From Rutidosis leptorrhynchoides (lineage: Eukaryota > Streptophyta > Magnoliopsida > Asterales > Asteraceae): DNA of 64,000 bases. Below, piece after piece: positions 23,617-34,172 of this stretch (within the stretch, counting starts at the first letter, position 1; every line of letters begins with the position of its first letter). The translations under genes were made by a program, and so were the position numbers. The notes below the pieces were generated by a model. It saw only the letters and a program-made list of their open reading frames with translations. It did not search any database and was not told where the DNA came from. The stretch is from NCBI RefSeq assembly GCF_046630445.1, contig NC_092336.1:505935001-505999000 (forward strand). The letters are read 5' to 3'.

Positions 23617-24029
23617 TTAAACAAGAAATGATGGGTTTTGCTCCCAAACATAAGCTTGTAGTCCATGCACTAGCTTGGGATTAGACGCCCAAAGAAATAC
23701 TTTGAGTTTGATGTTACGAACGAGACTTAAACGACATGTGAACTTTCCTTTGAAAATAATGTCGTTTCTAACGATCCAATTGGCCCAAATGGTTGCAGGC
23801 CTTATCATCTTCCAAAATTTGGACGCCTTGATCCCCATACTATAATACCAATCAAAAGAGACGATTGACCTTGGGATAACCCACCGAATGTTCCCCCAAC
23901 AAAATAAGTCCGGCCAAATGCTTGACGACCATTTGCAATGAGTTGACAAATGATTGATAGTCTCTATTTCAAGTCTACACCAAATAGATAGAGTAGATTG
24001 GTTTGGTGGTAAAATGTGTCTAATTGCCA
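23617..24029 (-). pseudogene. LINE ORF2 C-terminal fragment, block A copy
   Basis: Encodes the same C-terminal region as 36844-37243 (AIRHILPPNQ, ETINHLSTHC, IWANWIVRND). It is cut at 24029, where the frame jumps to Athila sequence. It ends at the natural ORF2 stop near 23617. A copy created by the block duplication, so no promoter or 5' part. Confidence 0.9.
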
Positions 24030-25778
24030 TGAGTTTGAATTCTCAATCTTTAAAAGTCAATCTCTAGGATTGAGTAATATCAGTCTTAAAAGCTGATTTT
24101 TGATCTTTAAGGAGATTATCCTTTCTGGGGGTCTGATTCATTAGTCTTATCAAGCTAATTTTCACGGCGCCCTCCCCATTTTACGAGACAGATCCTCTCA
24201 TGGTTAGGATAAGTCTAACCACTTAGCGACCCTATTTGATGCTGAGGTCCGTGGATTTCCAGCTGATTTTCGAGAAAACTTTTCAAGGTTTTTCGTAGAC
24301 TCTACAACTGGTCTGGACGACAACTTCTTGACCTAAATCAAGAAGCGCGTGTCTTTTTCGAAAGACTTTACTTCTTTTTAATGATGGAATTGATTCATCG
24401 TGTAGATCCATCTATTCTTTCAAAAGTATTACAATAAATCGGGTAAAATAGTTAATTTTGTCCAAAACAAAAGTATCTTTGTACAAAATATGTGATATAT
24501 GTTTTAAAGAACTTGGTAAATTTTTCTCACACTTAGCTTTTATTTTCCTTTATTTGCCTTTTTATTGTCCTCTATTCCATTTTAAATGAATTCTAACATT
24601 TTGAGTTGTTTCTCAATTTATGTCCTTTCTGAGGTAACAATAATTTTGGTGTTAACACCTAGTTTCATCGTTTATAAATATGTATAAACATGATTTTGAA
24701 TTCATTTATTTGAAAATTTTGAAAAATTTTACTAGAATTGGGTAGTCAGTATATAAGACTAGGGCTGTTCTTTATTATCAGAGAGCACTAGATTCTAATA
24801 CAACTACTGCATTACTACTTACTAGTATTTTTAATGGTAACCAAGTGTATAAGTCAAAAATTTTAAAAATCTGAAAGAATTTAACCCCTTCCCACACTTA
24901 AGATCTTGCAATGCCCTCATTTGCAAGAAATCAGTAACAATTTAAGTTATTGAGGGTGATTAGCGTAGAAAAATGATTAAATTTTACCAAAGTTTCCAAA
25001 CATATTGGCGTTTGTTTTAAAAGCAAAGATTTTTTGGTTTTTTTAATGTTTTTGGCATACTTTAATTCAATAAGATTAAAAATAATGATAATAAAAGTTC
25101 TCGTTCCGTCCTCGGGTAAAGCAATTTCAGTTCAACGACCTAGTCTTCAACTCACGACGAATTTTAAATATCAAATTTTTAACTTAGTGAAATAAAGCAA
25201 ATTTTTGTTTTTAAATTCACACCAAACTTAAATTTAAAATGCATAAAATTAAAAATTCATATTATTAAAATTAAAAATTCACACCAAATTTATATTATAT
25301 TTTTGTTTTTATAAATACAAACTTATATTAAAAATATTAATTTTTTTCAAATATTTACAAACTTAAATATATTGATTTTAAAAAGTTTACAATAATAATT
25401 TAATATTAATTTTAAAAACAAAGTAAAAATAAAAATTAAAAATCTTTTTGGTCTTTTATCCCACTTTAATCAATCAAATATTATCAAAAATATACGCCCC
25501 TCTTTTCGGTAAAGTAATTTCGGCTATATTACCTAGTTTTACTCCTGACGAATTTCTAAAGTATTTTGGATTGATTGATTAAAGATATTTATACCTTAAG
25601 AATAAACGGTAAATTTCGCAGTGATGTAATAAATTTTTGTATGATATCAATAATTTCGGTTACGCATACCTAATTTTATTGAATACCGATTTAATACTTT
25701 ATAGCGAACGATTCAGCGTTTATTATCAAAAGGTTAAAAGCAATAAAATAAAAATAAAAATAAAAACTGTACATACTT
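24030..25778 (-). other. Athila 3' non-coding region
   Basis: AT-rich, no long frame. Three degenerate modules recur (about 25104-25165, 25495-25560 and 25640-25690; in minus sense ACTAGGT, then CGAAATTACTTTACC, with AAATTCGTC beside two of them). A possible splice acceptor TTAAATTCTTTCAG (minus, about 24870) could pair with the donor at 25780. In full Athila elements this space can hold an env-like frame; none is seen. Confidence 0.55.
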
Positions 25779-25786
25779 ACCTGTGA
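25779..25786 (-). promoter_or_regulatory. Candidate 5' splice site after the accessory ORF
   Basis: Minus strand CACAG/GTAAGTATG, a near-perfect donor, begins 16 bases after the stop of the accessory ORF (exon end 25781, GT at 25780-25779). Confidence 0.55.
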
Positions 25787-25796
25787 GAAAGAATTC

Positions 25797-26213
25797 TCAG
25801 AGACCTGCTTTAGCCGACTCATAAGAGAGTCGTGTGATTTGGTTCTCCATAGCTACGTAAGCGTAACCTCGATTCTTCAATATCTTTTCTTCTAAACATA
25901 TAAACGGTCCTTCTCTGCATAGAGTAACAAATTCGGTATTTGAATATGTTTGATTATTTGAACATTTACCTTCGTGTGACCATTTTCCGCATTTGTAACA
26001 TCTTTCAAGGTGTCGTGCTCTTCTTTTTATTGCGGATTTTGATTTTCCTTTACCAAAATGTATCTTATGATGATCTTTTCTGAGTTTTTTCCTTACTCCG
26101 TCCATTTTGCCTCTTATGAATGAAACCAGGTCACTCGGAAGTGTGTCATTATTACGTTTAGTAATCATAGCGTGTAGCATTAGACCATGGTTCAGATCAA
26201 AGGAATTCTCCAT
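25797..26213 (-). CDS. Accessory zinc-knuckle protein of an Athila-like element
   Basis: Intact 138-codon ORF downstream of integrase, in a different frame, starting at the first ATG after a candidate acceptor. It is basic in the middle (KKLRKDHHKIHFGKGKSK, about residues 42-60) and has one zinc-knuckle-like motif CYKCGKWSHEGKC (about 72-84; CX2CX4HX3C rather than the usual X4). The C-terminal half is mixed, with no membrane segment, so it is not a typical env. A nucleic-acid-binding role is inferred. It is intact while gag-pol around it has about nine stops, and it lies on a putative exon of its own (26223-25781). Confidence 0.65.
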   Translation of the reverse strand: MENSFDLNHGLMLHAMITKRNNDTLPSDLVSFIRGKMDGVRKKLRKDHHKIHFGKGKSKSAIKRRARHLERCYKCGKWSHEGKCSNNQTYSNTEFVTLCREGPFICLEEKILKNRGYAYVAMENQITRLSYESAKAGL

Positions 26214-26223
26214 CTCGTAAAGC

Positions 26224-26240
26224 CTAAAAAAATAAAAATT
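26224..26240 (-). promoter_or_regulatory. Candidate 3' splice site before the accessory ORF
   Basis: Minus strand TTTTTATTTTTTTAG/GC: a pyrimidine tract and AG ending at 26224, ten bases upstream of the ATG at 26213. With the donor at 25780 it would make a 443-nt exon holding the whole ORF. Confidence 0.5.
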
Positions 26241-26383
26241 CAGAATGGGGGAAGAAGACTAGTTCTTTAGGGTCTGCTAGGGAAAGACCATTCGGATTCC
26301 ATTCTCAAAAACTACACGAAAACAGAATATCTAACTCTAACAGAAATATATATTTTCCTTAAAAGACTTGATTCTCCCCACAC
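26241..26383 (-). other. Spacer between integrase and accessory ORF
   Basis: Short non-coding spacer after the integrase stop. It provides the upstream part of the putative intron. Confidence 0.5.
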
Positions 26384-27673
26384 TTAGTTAGCTGTGGTGT
26401 CGAAATTGTGATTAACTTCATCTTCAACTTCCATTGGATTATCTACGTAATGTTTAACTCTGTGACCATTAACTTTAAATTCAATCCCATTTGAATTTAT
26501 TAATTCTACTGTTCCGTACGGAAAAATTCTTTTGACTATGAATGGTCCAGACCATCTTGATTTCAATTTTCCAGAAAATAGCTTGAATCGTGAATTGAAA
26601 AGAAGAACTCTGTCTCCTTCTTTAAATTCTTTTGAACTTCTGATTCTTTTATCATGCCATTTCTTCGTTCTTTCTTTATAGATTAACGAATTTTCGTATG
26701 CTTCATGTCTTAATTCTTCTAATTCGTTTAGTTGACTTAACCGTAGACGTCCAGCTTCATGTAAATCAAGATTACATGTTTTCAAAGCCCAAAATGCTTT
26801 GTGTTCAATTTCTACTGGAAGATGACATGCTTTTCCGTAAATGAGTCTAAAAGGTGTGGTTCCAATTGGAGTTTTGTAGGCTGTTATAAAAGCCCAGAGT
26901 GCATCCTCCAATTTCATGGACCATTCCTTTGGATTTGATCCTACGATTTTCTCTAGAGTACGTTTTAAAACTCGGTTGGTATTTTTAACTTGTCCACTTG
27001 TTTGTGGATGATAAGCGGTTGAGATTTTATGAGTTACTCCATATCTTTTGAGAACTTTCTCAAGTTGATTATTACAAAAATGAGTACCCCGATCACTTAT
27101 TAAAGCTTTCGGTGTTCCAAACCTGGCAAAAAGACGTTTTAAAAAGTTGACTACAACTCGTGCATCGTTAGTCGGGAGAGCTTGTGCTTCCGCCCATTTA
27201 GATACATAATCAATGGCAACGAGAATGTAGAGATTATTATGAGATTTTGGAAATGGACCCATAAAGTCAATACCCCAAACGTCAAATACTTCACATACTT
27301 GAATGACATTTTGTGGCATTTCATCACGTTGACTTATTTTTTCGGCCCTTTGACAAGCATCACAGGATTTGCAAAGAAGGTGTGCGTCTTTGAAAATTGT
27401 AGGCCAATAGAATCCAGCATCGTAAACTTTTCTTGCTGTAAGTTGAGGCCCATAATGCCCTCCTGTTGGTCATGTGTGACAATGGTTTAAGATTTGACTA
27501 GCTTCATCTCCGAATACACATCGGCGTATTATTCCATCGGGACAACTTTTAAACAAATGTGGATCTTTCCATAAATAGTGTTTTATTTCACTAAAGAATT
27601 TCTTTCGTTTTTGGTACGACAACCCTTTGTAAGGAATCCACATACTAAATAGTTTGCATAGTCTGCAAACCAT
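26384..27673 (-). pseudogene. pol: Athila integrase
   Basis: The frame from 27673 carries the end of the RNase H spacer and the zinc-binding domain (CHT..., then CKSCDAC near 27370), with one stop near 27472. The core follows from 27319: Asp in GIDFMGPF, Asp in [10 protein letters not shown], then [16 protein letters not shown]. The third acidic residue, normally Glu after GQV, is Lys, a single G-to-A change. The C-terminus has the [14 protein letters not shown] block. Integrase joins cDNA to chromosomal DNA; loss of the Glu would abolish this even if the stop were suppressed. It ends at the stop near 26384. Confidence 0.9.
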
Positions 27674-28056
27674 GGAATTTCATTATAATCTATCTTCAAT
27701 AGATATTCATCAGGAAAGTTATCTTGTATGGTCGATTCATTTAGAACTTCTAATTCGGGATTTTCAAGACGAGAAAGATGATCAGCGGCGAGATTTTCTG
27801 CTCCTTTTTTGTCTCGGATTTCAATATCGAACTCTTGTAAGAGTAAGATCCAACGGATTAATCATGGTTTAGCATCTTGCTTTGAAAATAGGTATCTAAG
27901 AGCAGAATGGTCGGTATAGACCACCGTTTTAGCTAGAACGAGATATGAAAGAAATTTGTCAAAGCCAAAGACAATAGCAAGGAGTTCTTTTTCAGTAGTC
28001 GTGTGATTCGTTTGTGCTCCTTGTAACGTCTTACTAGCGTAATAAATAGGTTGAAA
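27674..28056 (-). pseudogene. pol: Athila RNase H and linker, with stops and a frameshift
   Basis: In frame with the RT after a stop at 28056-28054. Shows YYASKTLQGAQ, TEKELLAIVF, VVYTDHSALRYL and [11 protein letters not shown], so the active-site acidic residues are still visible. A second stop lies after FSKQDAKP and the frame shifts near 27640 into the integrase frame. Confidence 0.8.
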
Positions 28057-29403
28057 TCATTTTTCAATCCTTTGTCCTAAAACGGCTTCCATTGCAAAAT
28101 CACTTGCATCGCACATGAGTTCAAATGGTAGATTCCAATTTGGAGTTATCATGATCGGCGCATTAGTGAGTTTTTCTTTAAGAATATTAAAAGATTTAAT
28201 GCATTCATCTGAAAAGATGAATGGAGCATCCTTTTCTAGGAGTTTATTCATAGGAGTGGCAATTTTAGAAAAATCTTTTATGAAACGTCGGTAAAAACCG
28301 GCATGTCCTAGAAAACTCCTAACTCCTCTAACATTGGTGGGATGTGGAAGTTTAGCAATTACATCTACTTTAGCTCTATCTACTTTAATTCCTTCCTTTG
28401 AAATTTTATGACCAAGAACGATGCCTTCATTGACCATGAAATGGCATTTCTCCCAATTAAGAACTAGATTTGATTGTTCACATCTAATAAGCATCCGTTC
28501 AAGATTAACTAGACATGTTTCAAAAGTATCACCGAAGACTGAAAAGTCATCCATGAAAACTTCCATGCATTCTTCTATCATGTCGTGAAAAATCGCCATC
28601 ATACACCTTTGAAAGGTTGCAGGGGCGTTGCAAAGTCCAAATGGCATGCGTTTGTAAGCAAAAGTACCATAAGGGCACGTGAATGTGGTTTTCTCTTGAT
28701 CCTCGGGTGCTATTGGAATTTGAAAATATCTGGAAAAACCATCAAGAAAACAATAGTAACTATTTCTAGCTAATCTTTCCAACATTTGATCAATGAAAGG
28801 TAAGGGAAAGTGATCTTTTCTGGTGGCGTCATTTAATTTTCTATAATCAATACAAACAAGCCATCCTGTTACAGTCCTAGTAGGAATAAGCTCATTTTTC
28901 TCATTTGTGATGACAGTCATGCCACCCTTCTTAGGTACGCATTGAACTGGGCTTACCCATGGACTATCAGAGATTGGATAAATTAAACCTGCATCAAGCA
29001 GTTTAATAATTTCTTTCTTAACAACATCTTGCATATTAGGATTTAGTCTTCTTTGGCGTTGCAGATATGTTTTATGACCTTCTTCCATAAGGATTTTATG
29101 TGTGCAATACGAAGGACTTATTCCTTTAATATCATGAATTTTCCATGCAATAGCTGGTTTATGAGCTTTTAGCACAGAAATGAGTTGAGATTTTTCATTT
29201 TCAGTAAGAGAAGATGATATTATTACGGGTAATTCGGATTCACCATGTAAATAAGCATATTCCAAATGGTTTGGAAGTGGCTTTAACTCTAATGTCGGTG
29301 GTTCTTCTATCGATGATTTATATCGATATCTGTCTTCTTCTTTTAGCATTTGAATTTCTTCTGTTGTTGATTCATATCCATTAGCCATAAGTGTAGCTAA
29401 CAT
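28057..29403 (-). pseudogene. pol: Athila reverse transcriptase
   Basis: 448 open codons. The N-terminal linker is followed by RT: SPWVSPVQCVPKKGG (about residue 150), the inserted segment typical of Athila (NEKNELIPTRTVTGW), CIDYRKLN, FLDGFSRYFQIPIAPEDQEK, MPFGLCNAPATFQRCM and FMDDFSVFG with both catalytic Asp, then the connection domain to CDASDFAMEAVLGQR. The start is internal to the polyprotein, so the ATG at 29403 is not a true start. Closest to functional of all pol pieces here, but isolated by stops at both ends. Confidence 0.95.
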
Positions 29404-30309
29404 TTCAGTTTCATCAATTGGTTCAGTTCCTTCTCCTAAAGAACATTCTCCTGTTCCTTATAATTCTGGAAATTCTTCTAACAATTCTGCATGTGAATCT
29501 ATAGTTTGAATATAATAACATGTATCATCTGTAGATTGCGGTTGTTGCATGGCTCTATCAACTGAAAAGGTAACACTCTCGTCCTCTATACTTAGGGTTG
29601 GTTTCTTACCAAACACGTCTATTATTGCTTTAGTCGTGTTTAAGAATGGTCTTCCTAATATGAGAGGAACTCGAGAATCTTCTTCCATGTCCAGAATAAC
29701 AAAATCTACTGGAAATACTAAAGTACCAACTTTAACTAGCATGTTCTCTATTATCCCTCTAGGATATTTTACTGATCGATCGGCTAGTTGTATGCTTATT
29801 CGTGTTGGTTTCAATTCTCCAAGGTCTAGTTTAGTATATAATGAATACGGCATTAAATTTATACTACCACCTAAATCTGCCAATGCTTCTATTGAACTAA
29901 GACTACCCAGAAAATATGGAATCGTGAAACTTCCTGGATCAGATAATTTTTCTACTGCAGAGCAATTAGCATTCATAGTAACAGCCGAGAGTTCTTCCAT
30001 TTTCTTTCTATTTGTGATTAGATCTTTCAGAAATTTAGCATATCTAGGCATTCCTGAAATCACATCAATGAAAGGAAGATTAACATTTATTTGTTTAAAC
30101 ATATCCAAGAATTTGGATTGCTCGGCTTCAAGTCTCTCTTTTTTCATTTTACTCGGGTAAGGAAGTGGTGGTTGGTATGGTTTAACATAAGGTTTAGCCT
30201 TAATTGTGTTATCTTCATTAACCTTTTCAACTACCGGTTCTGTTTCCTTATCTTGCTCAGATTGTGGTTCTTGTGGAGTAGGAATAGCTTCACCAGAGAT
30301 TACAGGCAT
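29404..30309 (-). pseudogene. pro: Athila aspartic protease region
   Basis: In frame with gag and RT. A linker (residues 1-110, Pro/Glu/Lys-rich) leads to ALADLGGSINLMPYSLY, the retropepsin active site (DLG; family members usually have DLGAS), then VPLILGRPFLNTTKAIIDV, the second conserved block. It cleaves the polyprotein in the particle. The stop at 29458 separates it from RT; a further short readable stretch GTGECSLGEGTEPIDETE continues toward RT in frame. Confidence 0.85.
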
Positions 30310-31956
30310 TTCAGGTGGTTTAAGTGTAATACCACTTCTTGTGGTAATGGCTTTAGCTGTTTCATTCCGGGGGTTAGCATTTGTATCACTAGGTAAACTT
30401 TTCGGTTTTATTTCACCTATTAACCTTGCTAGGTTGCTTACTTCTTGTTCTAAATTTTGAATCGAAGCTTGTTGATTTCTAAATGCTTGATCATTTTATT
30501 CATTGGTTTGTTTCTGAGATGTGAAAAATTGCGTTTGAGATTCAACTAGCTTTGACATCATATCTTCTAAATTTGGCTTTTTATCATCGGTTTGTGGTGG
30601 TTTGTTTTGAAAAATAGGTCTTTGCTGATTGTAAGTATTATTGGATACTTGTTGATTGCTAGGACCTTGTTGGTTGTTGTATAGAACATTTCGGTTATAA
30701 TTCTGGTTTTGATTGTAGATTGGTCTTGGCGGTTGATAATTATTCTAATAATTATTTCCAGGCCTTTGGTTTATGTATGAAACATTCTCTCTTTGTTCCA
30801 TTGTTAGTTCAATACTGAGACAATCTTTTGTCAAACGTGGTCCTCCACATTGCTCACAACTAATTCGTATTGAGTGAATATCTTTAGTCATCTTTTTCAT
30901 TCGTCTCTCGACAGCATCTATCTTTGCAGAAATGGAATCAAAGTCATGGCTAGAATCGGCTCTAGCTGCTTTAGATAATCTAACGATAGCTTTTTCTTGA
31001 TGCCACTCATGTGAGTGGGAAGCAGTGTTATCAATAATTTTGTAAGCATCAGTTGCGGTTTTCTTCATAATGGAACCACCAGCTGCTATATCGATGTCTT
31101 TTCTTGTAGTGATGTCGCATCCTTGGTAGAATATTTGTACTATTTGACAAGTGTCTAAACTATGTTGCGGACATCCTCTTAATAACTTTCCAAATCTTGT
31201 CCACGCCTCATAAAGAGTTTCATTTGGCTTTTGTGTGAACGTAACTATTTCTCCTCGAAGTCTCACGGCTTTAGATGCCGGAAAGAATTGTTTAAGAAAT
31301 TTTTCAACTAAAACATCCCATGTATCAATCGCCCCTTCAGGTAACGATTCCAACCAATCTTTGGCTTCTCCCTTTAAAGTCTAGGGAAATAACATGAGAT
31401 AGATCTGTTCATCCTCAACTTCTCTGATTTTGAATAAAGTTCAAATCCTGTTAAAGGTACGAAGATGTTCGTTTAGATCTTCCTTCGGCGCACCACTAAA
31501 TTGGCATTGATTAGTTACCATGTGTAGGATTTGTCCTTTGATTTCATAATCTGGTGCATTAATGCCTGTTTGAGTGATTGCGTGACCTTGGCCAGTACGT
31601 TTAGCTCGCATTCGGTCTTCCATACTTAGAGGTTCCAGATTTTCCATGATTGAATTTGTTGAATCTGAATCACTAGAGGATTCTGATTTAATGTCTTCTT
31701 CCTCGACAATCTCTGATTGTATGATTTGTGATTCAGGAGGAATGATTAGTGGATCAGGATCTTGGAATTGTCCCTCCGGATTCTCAATTGTGAGATTGGG
31801 TTCAAAAAATGGATTATCGGAAATTTGAGTTGGCGTACTTGGTCGACTAGATGACAATTCTAAAGAAAAATCAACGGCGACAATATTGGATAGATGTCTT
31901 GATCGAGTTACAGGTGGTGAACGTATGAAAGGTGGTGAACGTTTTGCTCGGTGCAT
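30310..31956 (-). pseudogene. gag: Athila gag polyprotein
   Basis: Starts MHRAKRSPPF at 31956 with an acidic Ser/Pro-rich N-terminus. The capsid-like region (LEGSLPEGAIDTW-type block as ESLPEGAIDTWDVLVEKF, then FFPASKAVRLRGEI) leads to a knuckle-like CEQCGGPRLTKDC near 30860, where the usual His is Arg, then a Gln/Asn-rich linker. Stops in the same frame: 31441-31443, 31381-31383, near 30746 and near 30500. The frame otherwise stays intact into protease, so decay was by point mutation rather than indels. Confidence 0.85.
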
Positions 31957-32886
31957 TCACTGAATATCCTATTAGTTATAAAAGATAAAAATTATATAAG
32001 TTATTAAATTAATAGACTTTTCTGCTTTTGCCCACGTTTCGAATAGCCAATAGATGCAGCAGGGAGCCAGAACCCTTTAAATCGGAAGCTCACAACTCAG
32101 CCACTAACAAATCCAACTATTACTACGAAGCAGAAAATTTGGATGTCTATCAATTCAACCACTTAAAATAATTTTTCGTTTGAAATTTTAGAGAAGAAAT
32201 AGAAATTTCTATGTCCTAAAAACTAGAGCGTCGAGAAATAAGAAAGAAAAATATTGCGTCGAAAAACGTCGAAAAAATAAAAGGTCGAAAAATAAGAAAG
32301 TTGCGCGTCGAAACTTAAAAGGGATTCTAAACGAAAAACGGCAATTACTTAAAATGATACTAAAATTTTAACACGGCGTCGTAAAATTTTAAGCCACCTA
32401 AATCTTAGTCTAAAGAAAAAGCACTTAAGGGATTTTACGGCAAAGCCTAAAAATCTAAAAGTATAAAAATAACTATGGCAAAACTAAACTTAATACTAAA
32501 AGTTGTAACTAGAGTCTAAAAATCTAAAGGTAATAAAACTTAAAATAAATATATATATATTTTTTAATTTTATAGACAAAATCTTAAAAATATATATATA
32601 TTTTTATTTTTTTTAAATTTTTTTTAAAAAAAAATTTATTTTTATATTTTTTTAACGATTTTAATATTTCTTTTTTAAGGATTTTAAATTTTTTTTTTAA
32701 ATTTCTTTTTCACGAAATTAATAATTTTTTTATTATTTTTTTTAAAAACTTTTTTAACTCATTTACTATTCATGAATAGTAAATAAAACGAAATTAATTA
32801 ATTTACTATTCACATGAAAACGACATGATAGAAATTATTAATTATAAGTTACATAATATACCTCTGAAGAAATTATTAATTATAAG
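31957..32886 (-). other. Athila leader, truncated before the primer site
   Basis: Collinear with 15691-16400 of Athila copy 1, then low-complexity A/T-rich sequence (32530-32830). It stops without primer site or LTR. The last 60 bp contain a 21-bp sequence twice (32830-32850 and 32868-32888), adjoining block B. Confidence 0.7.
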
Positions 32887-33276
32887 TTGCAGGAATCGAG
32901 GGACGCGGTGCGGGAAATAGAGTAACAACAAGCCCAATTTGTTAAGAAGAATATCATTTATAGGACTGATGATCAACAAGCACCTCTGGGGTTTATAGTA
33001 CCACAATATGAATTAGAAATAAAAAAAAATGGCGAGGGTTATAAAAAAAGGTTAATAGCTGGAAAAAAACAGTAGCTAGGGATAAAATCCCTGGCCACTC
33101 ATTTAGCAAACTGCGCCCCTAATCACTCCTCGAATGTTGTTCCCGTGTTATAAATATGCTATTATTTATTTATGCCAAAAAAATTGATTTTTCCTAAAAA
33201 AACAAATAAATAACTAGGTATGGTTATGAACAGTAACTCATTAACTTGAAAAGCCCATCTGAATTTAGGGTGAGTC

Positions 33277-33279
<3 letters not shown>

Positions 33280-33371
<92 letters not shown>
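33280..33371. repeat. TA dinucleotide repeat
   Basis: About 92 bp of TA, longer than its partner in block A. Confidence 0.95.
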
Positions 33372-33373
<2 letters not shown>

Positions 33374-33399
33374 TTAATTAATCTAAAAACTAAAAAGTA

Positions 33400-33648
33400 C
33401 TCCATCCATTCCATATTAATAGTTCACTATTTCATTTTGAGATGTCCGAAATTAATAGTACACTTCTATAAATAGAAAAAAAATTAAGAAGGTGAAGTTC
33501 TATTATGTCCTTAATGTATATAGATATGATTAAAGGGAAAAGAAAATGTAAGGATAAAACTGAAAAGTAACAAAATACAGTACTTTTATGAGATTTTCTT
33601 AAATTGTGTGTTTTTTGTATGTGAACTATTAATATGGGACGGAAGGAG
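33400..33648. mobile_element. Stowaway-like MITE, block B copy
   Basis: Same TIRs and TA target (33398-33399, 33649-33650) as 20155-20401; present in both blocks by duplication. Confidence 0.85.
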
Positions 33649-33671
33649 TAGTTTATAGAGAGAGTTTACAC

Positions 33672-34020
33672 TGATCGTCCTATATCGATTTGGTAGTGCA
33701 CAGGCAATCCTATGATTTTCATGAAATTGCACCTATCATATTTATCTTATAAAAATCACACTGAAAGTCTTTGACATACATAAAAGTGTACATTGATTGT
33801 GCTAACTTACTTAAAATGTGCAATAATATGATTATATGAGAGATGATCAACGCGCATTTTACGTAAGTCAAGGACCATCAACATACACTTTTATGTAAGT
33901 TAAGCACTATGAATTTAATTTTTTAAGATAAAAGATAAATAGTATAATTTCATGACAATCACATAGATTATTGATGTAATTTTCTAAAAATAAAGACAAT
34001 TGCCATAATTACATGTAAAC
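33672..34020. repeat. Fold-back element, block B copy
   Basis: Same imperfect inverted arms as 20425-20775. Confidence 0.65.
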
Positions 34021-34172
34021 CACACAGTTATAATCTACAAAAAAAAAAATAGTGTTGAATGTGGAATAAATTATGATTCATAAATATATTCTAATTTTTT
34101 AAGGATGTATAATAATAACGATGATATATAGTAACTATATTATGATTCATGTTAATGTTAATGATTGATAGC

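Larger units (their letters stand above)
19657..24029. repeat. Duplicated block A (4.37 kb)
   Basis: Direct copy of 32887-37243, about 98 percent identical by eye, with length differences in the TA repeats and a short deletion in B near 36655. Contents in order: gag fragment, TA repeat, MITE, fold-back element, Athila solo LTR, CACTA end, LINE 3' end. The left edge lies inside a gag frame that continues leftward; the right edge cuts a LINE frame that continues only in block B. Confidence 0.9.
24030..32886 (-). mobile_element. Athila retrotransposon interior without LTRs
   Basis: About 8.86 kb of Athila interior on the minus strand: leader (right), gag, protease, RT, RNase H, integrase, an extra zinc-knuckle ORF and a long non-coding 3' region (left). 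Neither primer site nor LTR is attached at either end. Both ends abut copies of the same 4.4 kb block. Gag through RT share one frame (31956 down to 28057), broken only by single stop codons; the first frameshift is near 27640. Clade assignment rests on FLDGFSRYFQIPIAPEDQEK and FMDDFSVFG. Confidence 0.9.

Noticed and set aside
29549-30160. 203-codon plus-strand open frame
   Set aside because: It is antisense to the Athila protease region and shows no protein family.
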